Part shown: piece by piece, positions 40,663 to 51,614 of the stretch
Layout: the number at the start of each line of letters is the position of its first letter
How positions within the stretch are numbered: position 1 is the stretch's first letter
Notes under the pieces: generated by a model
What the model was told of the DNA's origin: nothing
Database searches by the model: none
The model's input: the letters and a program-made list of their open reading frames with translations, nothing else
Origin: Tenrec ecaudatus
Lineage: Eukaryota > Chordata > Mammalia > Afrosoricida > Tenrecidae
Reading direction: 5' to 3'
Length of the DNA: 64,000 nt
Assembly (NCBI RefSeq): GCF_050624435.1
Contig: NC_134536.1
Location: forward strand, 130,146,758-130,210,757
Position numbers and translations under genes: made by a program

Positions 40663-40897
40663 ATCCTCACGTTGACAGTAGATTATGTAACTGCCACGTA
40701 GTAGAAGTGTCATCTAGGGATATCAGGGAGCAACGTGCTTTTCTAGACTAGACTGTGAGTACCTTGGTGGCAAGGACCACCTTGTTCATCTCTGGTCCCC
40801 GTGTCAGGCAGAGAGCCTGACCTGGGGCAGATTAAGGACTTGCTAGAGGACAGTGAAGTCAGGATGACCAGCCTGGAGGAAGAGATGCTGGAGCAGG

Positions 40898-41010
40898 ACC
40901 AAACCCACTGCCATCAAGTGGGTTCCTACTCATCGCGGCCCTGATGAGGGGCTCAGAGCATGTGCATCTTTATGGAGGTAGACAGCTGCTTCTTTCTCCC
41001 AAGAGGGATG
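40898..41010 (-). mobile_element. AfroSINE-type SINE, 5' half missing
   Basis: CAAACCCACTGCCATCAAGT, GGGTTCCTACTCATCGCGGC, TTTATGGAGGTAGACAGCTG, CTTTCTCCCAAGAGG. Confidence 0.75.
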
Positions 41011-41739
41011 GATGGGGATTGGATAATCTTTGGAGAAACAGTGGGGGCAGGGAGCAGGGCATCTTGGGGTCCAGATTATGTTGTGGGGAGAGAGCGAGGA
41101 TATCTCGTCTCTTGCGGACTCAGCTCAGGAATTTGGACCTTGTCTGTGGGAGCGGGACGGGGGGAGGGTAGGGAGAAGGGAGGACAGTGGGGAGCTGCTT
41201 GGCTGAGAAGCAGGGGGAGAGCCTGTCTGGTTGTTCTTCCTCATCCCTCGCCCCAAGGACAATCAGCGTGTCTGTTTTCCATCATCCCTTTTCTGATCCA
41301 TACTCCCCACTTCCCTGGATACCCACACTCTGCCCTGGGCTTTCTCTTCTCAGCCATCCTGGCCTACGCCCCTGCCCAGCTTCTGTCTGCCTGCCTATTC
41401 TTGCCCCTGGCACCTGGCCCACGTTCCCTGGGCTGGGGACTGGGTGGAGCTGGACCTGAGGGGAGGTGGGCCTGCTGTGATGGTAGCCAGCCAGGGGTAT
41501 GCCCTCTGTCCTGGCGCATCCCGCAGTATCCTGGATCAAGACCCAGAAGGAGGGAACAGACGTTGTATACGGACGAATAAAAATACAGATTTACATAACA
41601 GATAAGTTAGGGATGATGAGTCACGGGTTTCTTGTTTGTAAATTTAATGAGAAGGGAAGCTGAGCTGGACTGTGAGCTGTTTGCAAACCGCTGCTTGGAA
41701 TCCTTTCTAATACCCACCCATCTCTCCTATCTAGCCTGT

Positions 41740-41896
41740 CCATCCATCCATCCATCCATCCATCCATCCATCCATCCATCCATCCATCCATCCATGTTTC
41801 CTTCTACCCATCTCTCCATCCCTCCACCTATCTCTCCTTCCATCCATCCATCCATCCATCCATCCATCCATCCATCCATCCATCCATCCATCCATC
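41740..41896 (+). repeat. (CCAT)n tandem repeat, two blocks
   Basis: Two runs of CATC/CCAT units (about 41,740-41,794 and 41,839-41,896) flank a 44-bp variant stretch of CT/CCAT-like units. Length variation between individuals is expected. Confidence 0.96.
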
Positions 41897-41919
41897 CAAA
41901 CCCCAAACCCCAAATCCCT

Positions 41920-42075
41920 GTCACGGAGCTGATGTCCTCCCATAGGGCCTTACAGGTCAGGGTAGAACTGCCCTGTGAGTTTCCGAGACTAACACTAGGA
42001 GCAGCTGATGGTTACGAACTGCTCACCTTGTGGGTTGCAGCTCATCTTGGAATCTCTATGCTATCAGGGCTCCTG
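41920..42075 (-). mobile_element. AfroSINE-type SINE
   Basis: Reverse copy: CAGGGTAGAACTGCCCTGTG, AGTTTCCGAGACTAACACTA, GGTTACGAACTGCTCACCTT, ATGCTATCAGGGCTCC. Confidence 0.86.
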
Positions 42076-42731
42076 TTCCACCCAGTCCCTGTTCCATCAC
42101 CTCTCGCTTGAGCGCCTCTCCTGTTCCTGGGACGACCCCAGGTGCTTTACACGACAACAGGTCTGCTGAGCTGCCCGCTCCAGTCCGCAGGCTCTTCACG
42201 TTGAGCAGTCCGGCCCCCTCCTGTCGTGTTCCCCGTGCCTCGTTCTAAGCGTGGGACTTGGTAGCTGTGTTAGCTGCATGACTAGACTTCTGTGGGTGGG
42301 AAGTGATGCTGGCCTTCTGGTCTTGTTCGCATTTGCCACCCATAACCTCACATCGCCCCCTCCCCGCTCCGTAGGGCGGTTTCTCCTTCACGCCCCTTGC
42401 AGTCCCCACAGGTCTTTGCTTTCTTCTCCCCACCTTCACTCTGCTTCCGAGGGCCCCCTGATCTCCTAACAGGGTGAAATTCTACCCTCAGTGAGTCCTT
42501 TCACCGAGCCCCCCTGCACAGGGCCTCCAGCCGGACCTGCCTCCCCCAGGGCTGGGGCTCTTACACCCCTTCTCACCAATGCACCCCAGGGTAGACCAGC
42601 TCCCCGTATCACTCCGACCTCCCTTGTGGACCTTTCTTTCTGCACGTTCCGATTGGCCACCCGATGGCCGGCCCAGTCTGGGTGCTCAGACCCGCTGGCT
42701 GAGACATGGATGTGCGAGCACCTAGTTTCAT

Positions 42732-42751
42732 TGTGTGTGTGTGTGTGTGTG
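42732..42751 (+). repeat. (TG)n microsatellite
   Basis: Ten TG units in TFEB intron 1. Confidence 0.9.
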
Positions 42752-43282
42752 GGGTTACCCCTGGGGGCTCTCATAGTACACTGGAGAAATGGTACAGGGA
42801 AGGGAAGGAAGTTGGGACTCAAGCCCTGTGGGAATCTCCGTAGGACTTGCTCCACAGTTAGCCTGGTGGGGTGCTGCAGCAGGGGCGGGGCATTGATTCA
42901 CCAGCTCTAATAGTCTTTGATGATGGGGTGATGAGGCGGTTTTGGGGGGCTGCGCAGGACCCACTGGCTGTGGCAGAGATCCAGGTGTCTGGTGTGGTAC
43001 CCTCCCTGTTGGTGCGGAGATGAAGGTTATCAGCAAAGGACAGGCCAGGCCTGGGGCTGGAAGTGCTCGGGTGGGTAGATCTGGGACCAACCGCCTCTCT
43101 TGTTCTCCCCAAGCCCAGCCAGGGGCCAAGTTCTCGGCTCACAGCTCCAGTTCGCTGCCCAAGAAGCTGCTTCCCCTTCTGCCCCCCACCCCAACCTGCC
43201 TGGGCAGGTCCACACTGGAGCTAGTTCCCAGCTGACACCCATTGTGTGGAACAGATATCTACAGAGCAAGGAGCCCCCAAGT

Positions 43283-43475
43283 CAGTGGTTCTCAACCTTC
43301 CTCATGCCCCAACCCTTTCATACAGTTCCTCATGTGGTGGTGACCCCCCAACCATGAAATTATTTTCGTTGCTACTTCATCGCTGTCATTTTGCTACTGT
43401 TATGAATCAGGCGACCCTTGTGAAAGGGTCATTCAACCCCCAAAGAGGTGGCAACCCACAGGTTGAGAGCTTCTG
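43283..43475 (+). mobile_element. SPIN hAT DNA transposon (non-autonomous)
   Basis: Begins CAGTGGTTCTCAACCTTCCT and ends CACAGGTTGAGAGCTTCTG, imperfect terminal inverted repeats of the SPIN family (CAGTGGTTCTCAACC / GGTTGAGAACCGCTG). Internal landmarks are TTATTTTCGTTGCTACTTCA, TTTTGCTACTGTTATGAATC and CTTGTGAAAGGGTC. The 8-bp flanks CCCCAAGT and CCCTAAGA match at six positions, consistent with a decayed hAT target duplication. At about 193 bp it cannot encode transposase. Confidence 0.92.
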
Positions 43476-43484
43476 CCCTAAGAG

Positions 43485-43575
43485 GTGCAGCCAGTTAAGA
43501 GCTTGATGATAAACTGAAAAGTTGGCAGTTTGAATCCTCCCAGAGGTCTGGAGTCCTGCTTCTGTGAGATGCCCA
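43485..43575 (+). mobile_element. AfroSINE-type fragment
   Basis: GTGCAGCCAGTTAAGAGCTT, AAAGTTGGCAGTTTGAATCC and TCCTGCTTCTGTGAGATG resemble the head and early body. Immediately 3' of the SPIN copy. Confidence 0.55.
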
Positions 43576-44267
43576 GCCCTCCGGAGAGCCGTCCTGCTCC
43601 GCTACCGGGAGTCAGATCCGCTGGACAGCAACTCCCTGGTTGGGCTTGGTTGGCAGGAGAGAAGCGGCCAGGATCCTCACAGACTGGGCTGAGCACTAGT
43701 GAGGTCTTCCTGTGAGCCAGACACCGGCTACCCGTCCTGGCTTAACCCAGGCCGGCCTGCTTCTGAATCCTGCCCTACAAGGAGGTGCAGACCCCACCGC
43801 CCCCAGGCACATCCTTGCCCTACATCCCGGGACTTTGAATGGAGCCATCGCGGGGACTTCCTGTTTCTTCCTCTGGAGCCTCTGCCTCCTTCCCTGCTGG
43901 GCCAGGAGCCCCGTGGCTGCCTTGTGACTGCCTCCTAGTCACAGGCAGGGACTGAGCCTCCCGGGCTTTCTGTATGTGACCATTGACGTGCATGTGTGTG
44001 TGTGTGTGTGTTCAAAGGCCCATACCTGCTTCCTGGAGGGGGCTTCCTCCTCCTCCCTGGTTCTTCTGCTGCATGCGCCCCCAGCCCCCAGCTTCACACC
44101 ACAAATCTCGTGTCTTAAGGGGATGCAGGGAGAGGCAACGGTTAAAAGGTGGATGTCCTGGGCAGGCCAGGCTTCCCGGCTTGGGGGCTGGAGGCGGTAG
44201 AGGCGCAACTCGGCCGGCCAGCGGGGCCCGGTGGGCAGGCAGCCTTCTCCAAGCACCATGGTCAGTG

Positions 44268-44274
44268 TGACTCA
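44268..44274 (+). promoter_or_regulatory. AP-1-type site in repeat-free block
   Basis: TGACTCA lies within 43.6-46.3 kb, a long block without recognisable repeats; a second site, TGAGTCA, is at 45,208-45,214. The sites are weak evidence of an intronic enhancer. Confidence 0.25.
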
Positions 44275-46303
44275 TCTCTCCAGCCGTTGCCCACAGCCTT
44301 TCCCTGGCAAGGTGTCACTTCTCACCAGGTGTGTACAGGGTGCAGGTGGCCCCCAGCCCCAGGACCCTTGTCTCCCCTCCCCCTGCTTTCTAGCAGCGCT
44401 GTTCCCCACTGATGGGCAGGGCCAGTACCTCTCGGGGACCCCCCCACCCCCACTTGGCTGTCTTCTTCTGGGCAGGTGTTTTGTGTGGCAGGGTTTACGG
44501 TGCAGGCTGCAGGTGTGTGCTGAATCATCTGTGTCCGGAGGGCAGGGGGACACGAGGCAGCTGCTTCCAGCAACGGTGGAAGTAGAGGGACACAGTTGGG
44601 TGGTAGTATTTATAGGGGAACAAGCTCCTGCTGCTCCCCAAGTCCACGGCACTTAAGGGGAGAGAAGAAGGGGTGAGCCCATCCCGAGCGTGTGTCCGTG
44701 AAGTTGAAGGGCGAGGCTTCGTTGTGTTTTGCCTGTGTGCGGGGCTGGGCGGGGGGATGGTGGGAGCTTTCTTTCATCCCCCGCCCGTACCCCACCCCCA
44801 CCGGCAGGACATTGCTGTGGTGGAGAGGTTGGCTTTCAGGAAGGTTCCCTCTAACTTTCCTGGTGGGGTGCAGGTCCTCCCGGGTGTGATGTACCCCAGT
44901 TACCCGGGCAGGGGAGGCATGAAGTAGAGTCTTGGGTCAGCAGACACTGGGGGGACAGACCTTGGAGGGGGGAAGGCTGGACTGGGACCCAGAGAAGGAG
45001 CCCCTAGATTGGGCTTTTGCGCCTGAGACTGTTTCCAGAAGGTCAGCCTGTTGGGGCAGGGGTGGGGGCAGGGGAGCAGACCTGCGGGCTAGTGAATGTG
45101 GCAAGGGAGAGCGGCCACCCAGCTGTGAGTCCCTGGGTCACTGGCCGTGGTTGTCGGTTGTCGGGCGGCCTCTGCCTGCGCCGCCCGTCCTCTCCACCCC
45201 GGCAGCGTGAGTCAGACTGAAAGCAGAAGCTACCAGAACCGACCGTGCTATTTTGGAACCTGGTTAATTCCCCCTCCGGTCCCCGCTGCCCCTCTCTCAT
45301 GGCCCCCACCCCCTCCTGGACACCTTAAGTAGACAGTGGGGCATGACTTCATTTCTCCTGGGGGTGGGGGGTGGGTGGACGTGGAAAGGAGGTGCTCAAA
45401 GCAAACCCCTGGCTGGGCACCCTTGTGAGTGCTGACCTCTGAGAGCTCAGTACGCTGTGGGTACTGACCTCTGCCAGCTCACGGGCTGGCAGCCGGCAAG
45501 GGGAGGCTCACTGGCTTTCAGCACTCCCCACCTGGCCCTGGCACCCACCCTGCCCATCTTTCGCCGCCCTCAGCCCAGCTGCCAGCTGCCTCTCGGGGCC
45601 TCAGGCAGGAGCTTCTCCTGGGCCCAGAGGGATTTCCGGGCCCAGAGGGGAGATATTTTGGGGCTGAGGGCCTTTCCAGAACCCATGTAACCACTCACCC
45701 TGTGACCCCAGCTGACCCCTCTAGGGGCTCTGCCTTGGACACGTTAAGTTCGTGCGGGGTCCTGCCCTACGTTTTAGGGCTACTTTGGGGCCCATGTGAA
45801 CCTGGGGGTCCCGGTGCCTCATCTGCATGCCAAAGAAGGTCAGTGTATGTTTCTGAGCTGAAGATGGGGAATGCGGACAAGGGTCACTGCCCTCCAGAAG
45901 CCACAGGGTCAGGAGAGGGGGCTATGGCAGTCTGTGCATGGGCGGGACGGGGGGCACCCACCTCTGGTGTCGCTGCCTCTCCAGTGGGCTTTCTCCTCAC
46001 AGGAGGCCAGGCCTGTTACTTACCTCCGGCAGCCTGATGTGGGTGGAGGGTTCAGGAGGCATTTTGTGGGGCGCCAGTTACCACGTGGGTCCTTGCCAGC
46101 CCAGGTCAGCAGGACCTGGATTTGGGCTTTTGGCAGGAAGGATGGAGAGTGAAGCATTGTGGGGAAGCATGGGCTCCCAGGGGTGGCGCAGGTGGGGCAG
46201 AGGACTCCAGGGGCCCAGGCACACAGACACACACCATTCATAAGGGCGCCGGCCTGCTGCTGGGGCTGTTCTGTGAATGGCAAGTCCCAGGGAAGTGTGG
46301 TGG

Positions 46304-46306
<3 letters not shown>

Positions 46307-46349
<43 letters not shown>
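46307..46349 (+). repeat. (GT)n microsatellite
   Basis: About 21 GT units, followed by a degenerate GT/GC-rich extension to roughly 46,460. Confidence 0.97.
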
Positions 46350-46350
<1 letters not shown>

Positions 46351-46525
46351 ATGTGTGATGGGGAGGGAGCGTGTGTAAGGGGATGGTGGATACTTGTGAT
46401 GATGTGCGTGTGCGTGTGTGAGATGGGGAGTGTGGATGCGAGTGGGTGTGTGTCACGGGGCCTGTCTGGGTGGGTTTCCCACAGTTAATCCTATCAGCTT
46501 CCAGGCTGCTTCTCTGCCAAATCAA

Positions 46526-46732
46526 AAGTCAAACTCACTCCATCGAGTCAATGCTGACTTACAGAGAACTTATTGGACAGGGTGGCACTGCTCCTGTGGG
46601 CACCTGAGACTGTCACTCTTTATGGGCATGGGAAGCCTGGTCTTTCTCCTGGGTGGAGTGGCTGGTGGTTTTGAACTGCTGACCTTGGTCATAGCATCCC
46701 AGCTTATAACCCACCATGCCACAAGGGCTCCT
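46526..46732 (-). mobile_element. AfroSINE-type SINE, full length
   Basis: Reverse copy: CCATCGAGTCAATGCTGACT, GGACAGGGTGGCACTGCTCC, GACTGTCACTCTTTATGGGC, CCATGCCACAAGGGCTCC. Confidence 0.94.
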
Positions 46733-47132
46733 ATGCTTCTCCACAGACCTTGGCTATTGCCCCTCCTGGCCTGCCAGAGCGCACTGCCTGCAGAGCTAGC
46801 CGGGAACCCTGCAGGCCCGCCTCCATCCGTGCTCCCGGGACTGCGGGCCAGGCTTGCTGGCTGGTGTGAACTGGAAGGCTCATCAGGGTCCTTCTCTCCC
46901 CTAAGGACCCCTTGCTTCATCTGGGACCTGTCCCTCCCTGCTGTCTCCTCCCACCTGCTACCAACCATTCTCATGCTGGGACCCAGGTGGCCACATGTCC
47001 AGAGGCTACAAGTAGCCATTTCCTGAGCGTGCATCCAGACCAGCTGGGTAATCTACGAAAACGCAGATTCTGATTCAGCAGGGGTTGCTGGAGGCCTGAG
47101 ACGCTGCAATGCCATCAAGCTCCCAGGGAAGG

Positions 47133-47309
47133 TGATAGTGCCGGTCGCCACTGGGCTGACTCCGACTCAGGGCGTCCTATTTGTGTGTCGGGCTAGACCT
47201 GTACTAGCTTCCCGTCAGCAGGGATGGTGAGGGAGAGGGACAGGGAGACGCCAACTTTTCTGTTAGTAGCCACGTGCGCTTACATGCTGCTCCACCCAGG
47301 GACTCCTCC
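47133..47309 (-). mobile_element. AfroSINE-type SINE, diverged
   Basis: Reverse copy: GGTCGCCACTGGGCTGACTC, CTGTTAGTAGCCACGTGCGC, TGCTCCACCCAGGGACTCC. Confidence 0.72.
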
Positions 47310-47399
47310 CATTTAAACTCCAAAGCAGATCAAGGTTTGTTCCCTGGGCCGGGAACTAGCCGGCAGGGACCACTCCCTCAGCTGCCAGCCCTTCACACG

Positions 47400-47530
47400 C
47401 CTCAGCTCCTTTGATCCCCTTCCGGACTCTGAGGAAGGTGGCTTTGCTCACCCATTTTATAGACCGGGAAGTGGAGGCTGCGGCTCTGGAGCCCAGTCTG
47501 CTGGTGCAGGCAGAGCAGGGTGTGTGTGTG
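47400..47530 (-). repeat. MIR (ancient SINE)
   Basis: Reverse MIR core: GCTCACCCATTTTATAGACC, GGGAAGTGGAGGCTGCGGCT. Confidence 0.65.
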
Positions 47531-47794
47531 TTGGGGAGGGCACAGGGTCACAACGGAGCGGAATGCAGCTGTCAAGGTGTGCAGGGGCAGCTCTGGGCAT
47601 CCCTGGGGCTGGGGGAAGTGTTCTTCAAGGAAAGGCTGAGGCTGAATGGGGAGGGGTTCGAGAGGAGACAGGGGGTGAGGGCGGCTGGAATCCTGTCCCC
47701 TGCCTGCTAAGCCAAAGGCCCTCTAATGAAGAGCTTAGCACCCTGCCTGTCCTCAGTCCATCTGAGCACTGCCCAGTGGGTAGCTAGCACGCAA

Positions 47795-47925
47795 GGTCCA
47801 GGTCAGGTGCCCCAGCTGTGTGACCTGGGGCACATTCTCAGCTTCTGGGTCTTAGATACTCCTTTCAGTGGGAGCTGTACCGGCACCTCCCAGCCCTGGT
47901 AGTCTGGTTGTGAGGATGTGGGGCT
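47795..47925 (+). repeat. MIR (ancient SINE)
   Basis: CCAGCTGTGTGACCTGGGGC, ACATTCTCAGCTTCTGGGTC and GGTTGTGAGGATG follow the MIR core order. Confidence 0.7.
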
Positions 47926-47929
47926 TCTT

Positions 47930-48225
47930 CGGATGGAGTTAAACTCCGTTTTGGAGGCTGCCACCCTGGATCTTCAGCAGCAAGTGCCAAGCCCTCCTCA
48001 CTCTCCGAGAGCCAGGCTGTGCCCTCTGCATGATCACGGGGTGTTAATAAGCCTTCCTCCGATCCTAACCCGCACGCTTCACGCAATCCGGCCTCTCGGA
48101 TGATTTGCTCGGCATACATTAGGAACAAGTGTGGTGAGAGGACGCACCCCCTTCCTGATTGACACCCACATGGCATTCTCTGGTTCTGTTCACACAACTG
48201 CCCCTCGATCCGAGTACACGTTCCA
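47930..48225 (-). mobile_element. RTE-type LINE reverse-transcriptase fragment
   Basis: The - strand frame contains SGRGCVLSPHLFLMYAEQII then REA, the conserved RTE reverse-transcriptase block (V-R-Q-G-C-V-L-S-P-x-L-F-N-x-Y-A-E-x-I-M-R-E-A). About 35 residues on, where the family has the catalytic YADDT, this copy reads HAEGT, then ESEEGL. The catalytic aspartates are lost, so the copy is dead. A SINE-like tail on the + strand (CGCTATGGGCCAGAACAGAC, TCCATCGCACCC) abuts it at 48,230-48,275. Confidence 0.82.
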
Positions 48226-48394
48226 CGTGAGGCCGCTATGGGCCAGAACAGACTCCATCGCACCCAACGACAGCAGTTCCCACGGGGGTAGGGGGCACAG
48301 TATTATACTGAGGATTAAGTTAGCAAGGTCGCTCCATTCACAGCAGTGCCCACCTCACTGTGAGCATGGGGGTTTGTTTTGTCCCGTGTCGCCC

Positions 48395-48560
48395 AGTGCG
48401 TAAGGCCCTTTAGGGACCCCAGGGCACAGGGGAGAGCTGCCCCACAGGGCTTCCTGGGGCTGCTAGATTGCCAGATCTTTTCTTCTGCCGGACTGCTGGG
48501 TGGGGGTGGGGGTAGGGGTGGGGGCGGGGCGGGGGTTTGAACCACTGACCTTTCAGTTTC
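48395..48560 (-). mobile_element. AfroSINE-type SINE, diverged
   Basis: Reverse copy: GGGAGAGCTGCCCCACAGGG, CTTCTGCCGGACTGCTGG, a G-rich stretch, then GGTTTGAACCACTGACCTTT. Confidence 0.7.
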
Positions 48561-48689
48561 TTCTTCCTCTTCATCTTTTTTTTTTCTTGTCTTTTAAGTT
48601 TACCAAAGTCTAGATGTTTTAGCTCAAAGTGGTCAAGTGGTTTGTTTGTGTCCCAGGCTTTCCGAGGCCGATGAGACTCAGAAGGAACC

Positions 48690-48866
48690 TTCCGCCTCCG
48701 CGTCCATGCTGACTCCGGCCACCCTAGAGGACAGGGCAGCACGGTCTCCTGTGGGTGTCCCAGGTTGTCAGTCTCCACCAGAGCAGGAAGCCTCCTCTTT
48801 CTCCTCCGGAACAGCTGGTGGTTTCAAACCACCAACCTTGCGTTTAGCAGTCCAGCGTGCACCTGG
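48690..48866 (-). mobile_element. AfroSINE-type SINE
   Basis: Reverse copy: CCGCGTCCATGCTGACTCCG, AGAGGACAGGGCAGCACGGT, GGTGGTTTCAAACCACCAAC, CTTGCGTTTAGCAGTCC. Confidence 0.87.
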
Positions 48867-50349
48867 CTGAACTGGGGCACCAGCTTTAAGAGGGGGCGGC
48901 CTTCTCTGGGTCTGCTCCGAGGAGAGGCCCCGTCTCTGCTGCACCTTCCTCTGCAGCCGTCACTGGAGCTGGTGCCTCTCTCCCCAGCTCTGCTTCCTCT
49001 CTGACTCTGTTCTAAGGTGACTCCGTTAAAACACACCCTGTCCTGACAGAGCAAAGAGAACTGTTCCCAGAAGGGATTCTTAACCTCCCGTAGAGGGGAC
49101 ACAGCTCACTTGGGAACACTGGGGAGGAAGCTGCTGGGGACAGGCTCCAAGCAGGCACTGTGCGCCCCAGCCTGGGTCCGGAAGGGCTGAGGATAGGTGG
49201 CTCAGGAGCTGGTGGGGCTGGGAGCTGAAAAGTCAGCATCCACCTCCTTGGGAGGCCAGAGAGGCAGGCTGGGGATCGGCTAGGCCAGACCTGAGACCGG
49301 GAGGCTTCTTGTACTGATTTTGCTCTCACTCGGGGCCAGGGAACCTACCTGTCCCAGCAAGGCGGTGTTCCCATGTCCATGCCCGGAGGAGGCTGAGGGG
49401 AGCAGGCTTGCTGGTCCCGTGGCATCCCCACTGTGGAGAGGAGATTCCTGAGCGCTGGGCAGTGGTGGACAGGATGGTGGCATGCCTGGCTCATCCCCTC
49501 CTGGCCCTGCACACAGACACTGTAGGGACCCAGCTTTGGACCATGGCTGCCTGACCCTGGAGCAGAGCTGGCAGAAGTGACCGTGAGGGGGGCTAGGTGT
49601 GGTGTACAGACAGTGTAACACACCGCCTGAGGCCATGCCATGTCTCTCCATCCTGCTCCGCCTTGACCCTTAGACTCTTGCCCTCGTCCCACTGGACGAG
49701 GCCACACAGCGACCAATGAAATGGGTGGGAGTCTCCTCCAGGGGGGTGTCGGTCACCTGGGCTGACATCCTGGCCTTGAAAACTTAGCTGCTCTTCCCTG
49801 AGAAAGGAGGTGGCAACGGCTGTGGGGAAGATCTGTCAGATAGGGCGTGGGTCCCTTATCCCCCCACCCCAGCCCCTTTTTATGCCCTCAGAGCCCTTTC
49901 CTATGGGCTGGATGCCACTACAGCTATGGGTCCAGTGCCAAGTCTTGGATCTGAGTGACCACATTCTGTCCAACCAGCTGATGTAATCCCCTGCCCCTTG
50001 GAGGCCCTCTCCGTGAGAGCCAGGTACCCCAGCTCCCTTGGTGCCTGGGCTTTTGGGGTCTTGGCTGTTTCGTATGCAGCAGCATGTCTCTGGGCTGGGC
50101 TGGGTTCTGGGCGTCTGTGAAGGCTGAGCCCCACCAGAGCCCAATGCCAGCTTGCCTGAGGGACATAGGAAGTGTGTGTGCAGGACCGAGTGGGGTTGGT
50201 GGGGCCACTCCCACATCTCTGAATGAATTGTGCAGAGGATTTAGGGGGACAGTCCCATCTTCATGGGGTCTTCCCTGTGTGCCCCTGGTTCCCTCATCTG
50301 TGTGTGGGCAACGTGGAGAGAGAGAGAGAGAGACCTGAGCGGGTCCCCG

Positions 50350-50430
50350 CTCCTCATGGTTCTTTACGTATGATCTTGGACAGGTCCTTTAAACTTTGCA
50401 CTCTCCGCTTCCCCATTTTCCCCAGGGGAC
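50350..50430 (+). repeat. MIR fragment
   Basis: TATGATCTTGGACAGGTCCT, TTAAACTTTGCACTCTCCGC, TTCCCCATTTTCC: MIR core. Confidence 0.65.
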
Positions 50431-50639
50431 ACGGCCTTCACGCTGCAAGGTGTTCGGGAGGCCCAGTGCTCAGGGACTGGGTGGGTGTTTGCCCAGGGAG
50501 TGAGCTGAGGACACATGAGCAGGTGTGGGGTCGTTGTCAGACAAGCGGGGCCCTGCACCTCCTCCTGGGAAGTCTGACAGAAAGGGTGAGTGCTCCCAAG
50601 AAGAAAGCAGGCTTTCTTTGGAAGTTTCCTTTAGAGAAA

Positions 50640-50677
<38 letters not shown>
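50640..50677 (+). repeat. (AC)n microsatellite
   Basis: About 18 AC units next to the 3' end of a reverse-strand SINE. Confidence 0.97.
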
Positions 50678-50678
<1 letters not shown>

Positions 50679-50679
50679 C

Positions 50680-50884
50680 CCCAAACTTGCTGCCATTGAC
50701 CCAATTCTGACTCATGGCAGTCCTGCAGGACAGGGTGAGATTCTGCCCCTTCGGGGTTCTGAGACTCCAGATCTTCCCAGGAACTGCCAGCCTCGTTGTT
50801 CTCCCTTGGAGGCTCTGAGGAGTTCGAACCATTGACCTTGTGGCTAGCAGCTTAGTGCACAGCCCACGACACCACCAGAGCCCC
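50680..50884 (-). mobile_element. AfroSINE-type SINE, full length
   Basis: Reverse copy: CCATTGACCCAATTCTGACT, GCAGGACAGGGTGAGATTCT, GAGTTCGAACCATTGACCTT, ACGACACCACCAGAGCCCC. Confidence 0.93.
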
Positions 50885-51102
50885 TTCCTGCAGCTGTAGG
50901 GGCTAGCGAATGACCAGAGAACAAACAGCCCAGTCCAGACACAGTCTGGATGCCCACATGGACAGAGCGCTCACATGGACAGACAGAGTGCTCAGGAGGC
51001 GTGTGGGAGAGCCAGGCAGTAAGAGGGGCTTTCAGACCTCGGGCCCCTGCCCCAGTGCAGGAGAAAGGCTGCCCACCACAGGGAACCTTCAAGAGATTTG
51101 GG

Positions 51103-51104
<2 letters not shown>

Positions 51105-51134
<30 letters not shown>
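51105..51134 (+). repeat. (GT)n microsatellite
   Basis: Fifteen GT units in TFEB intron 1. Confidence 0.95.
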
Positions 51135-51135
<1 letters not shown>

Positions 51136-51614
51136 TGGGGGCACTGAGTCTGTTCATGTCACCAGTGTGGGACATCTCAGAGACTCTTTCCCCTGTCTCC
51201 TCCCATGCGCCCCCTGCCCCCATGTCCTGAACAACCCAGTGGTAGTCCTCCTGGGATAGGGGGCAGGCCTGGGTGCCTGTCTGGTCTGGGCTAGTCTTTG
51301 AAGCTGCCTTGCTGCTGTACAATTGCCTTGCCCTGCCCAGGGTGGGCGGGCCAGCAGCCTGGGCAGCCGGGAGGCGCCAGCCCCCACCCTTTCCTGTGGG
51401 ATGTGAGCTGGGACTGGGGGCTCACTGTGGGAACTGGAGGCCAGCTGAGCGGGCCAGGAGCTCCTGTTGCTGCCCTCCCCTTCCCCTCCCCTTCCTCCCC
51501 CTCCTCTCCACCTCCGGAAGGTGCTCAGAGGCGGAAAAACAAGCCCAGCCCCCAGCCCTTCGCTGCCCTTGCAGTGGACAGGGGACAGGGACTGGGAGAG
51601 GCAGTGACCGGGCA

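Noticed and set aside
41740-41896. Regular short repeats that might look like a CRISPR array
   Set aside because: These are contiguous 4-bp CCAT units without unique spacers, in a mammalian genome. It is a microsatellite.
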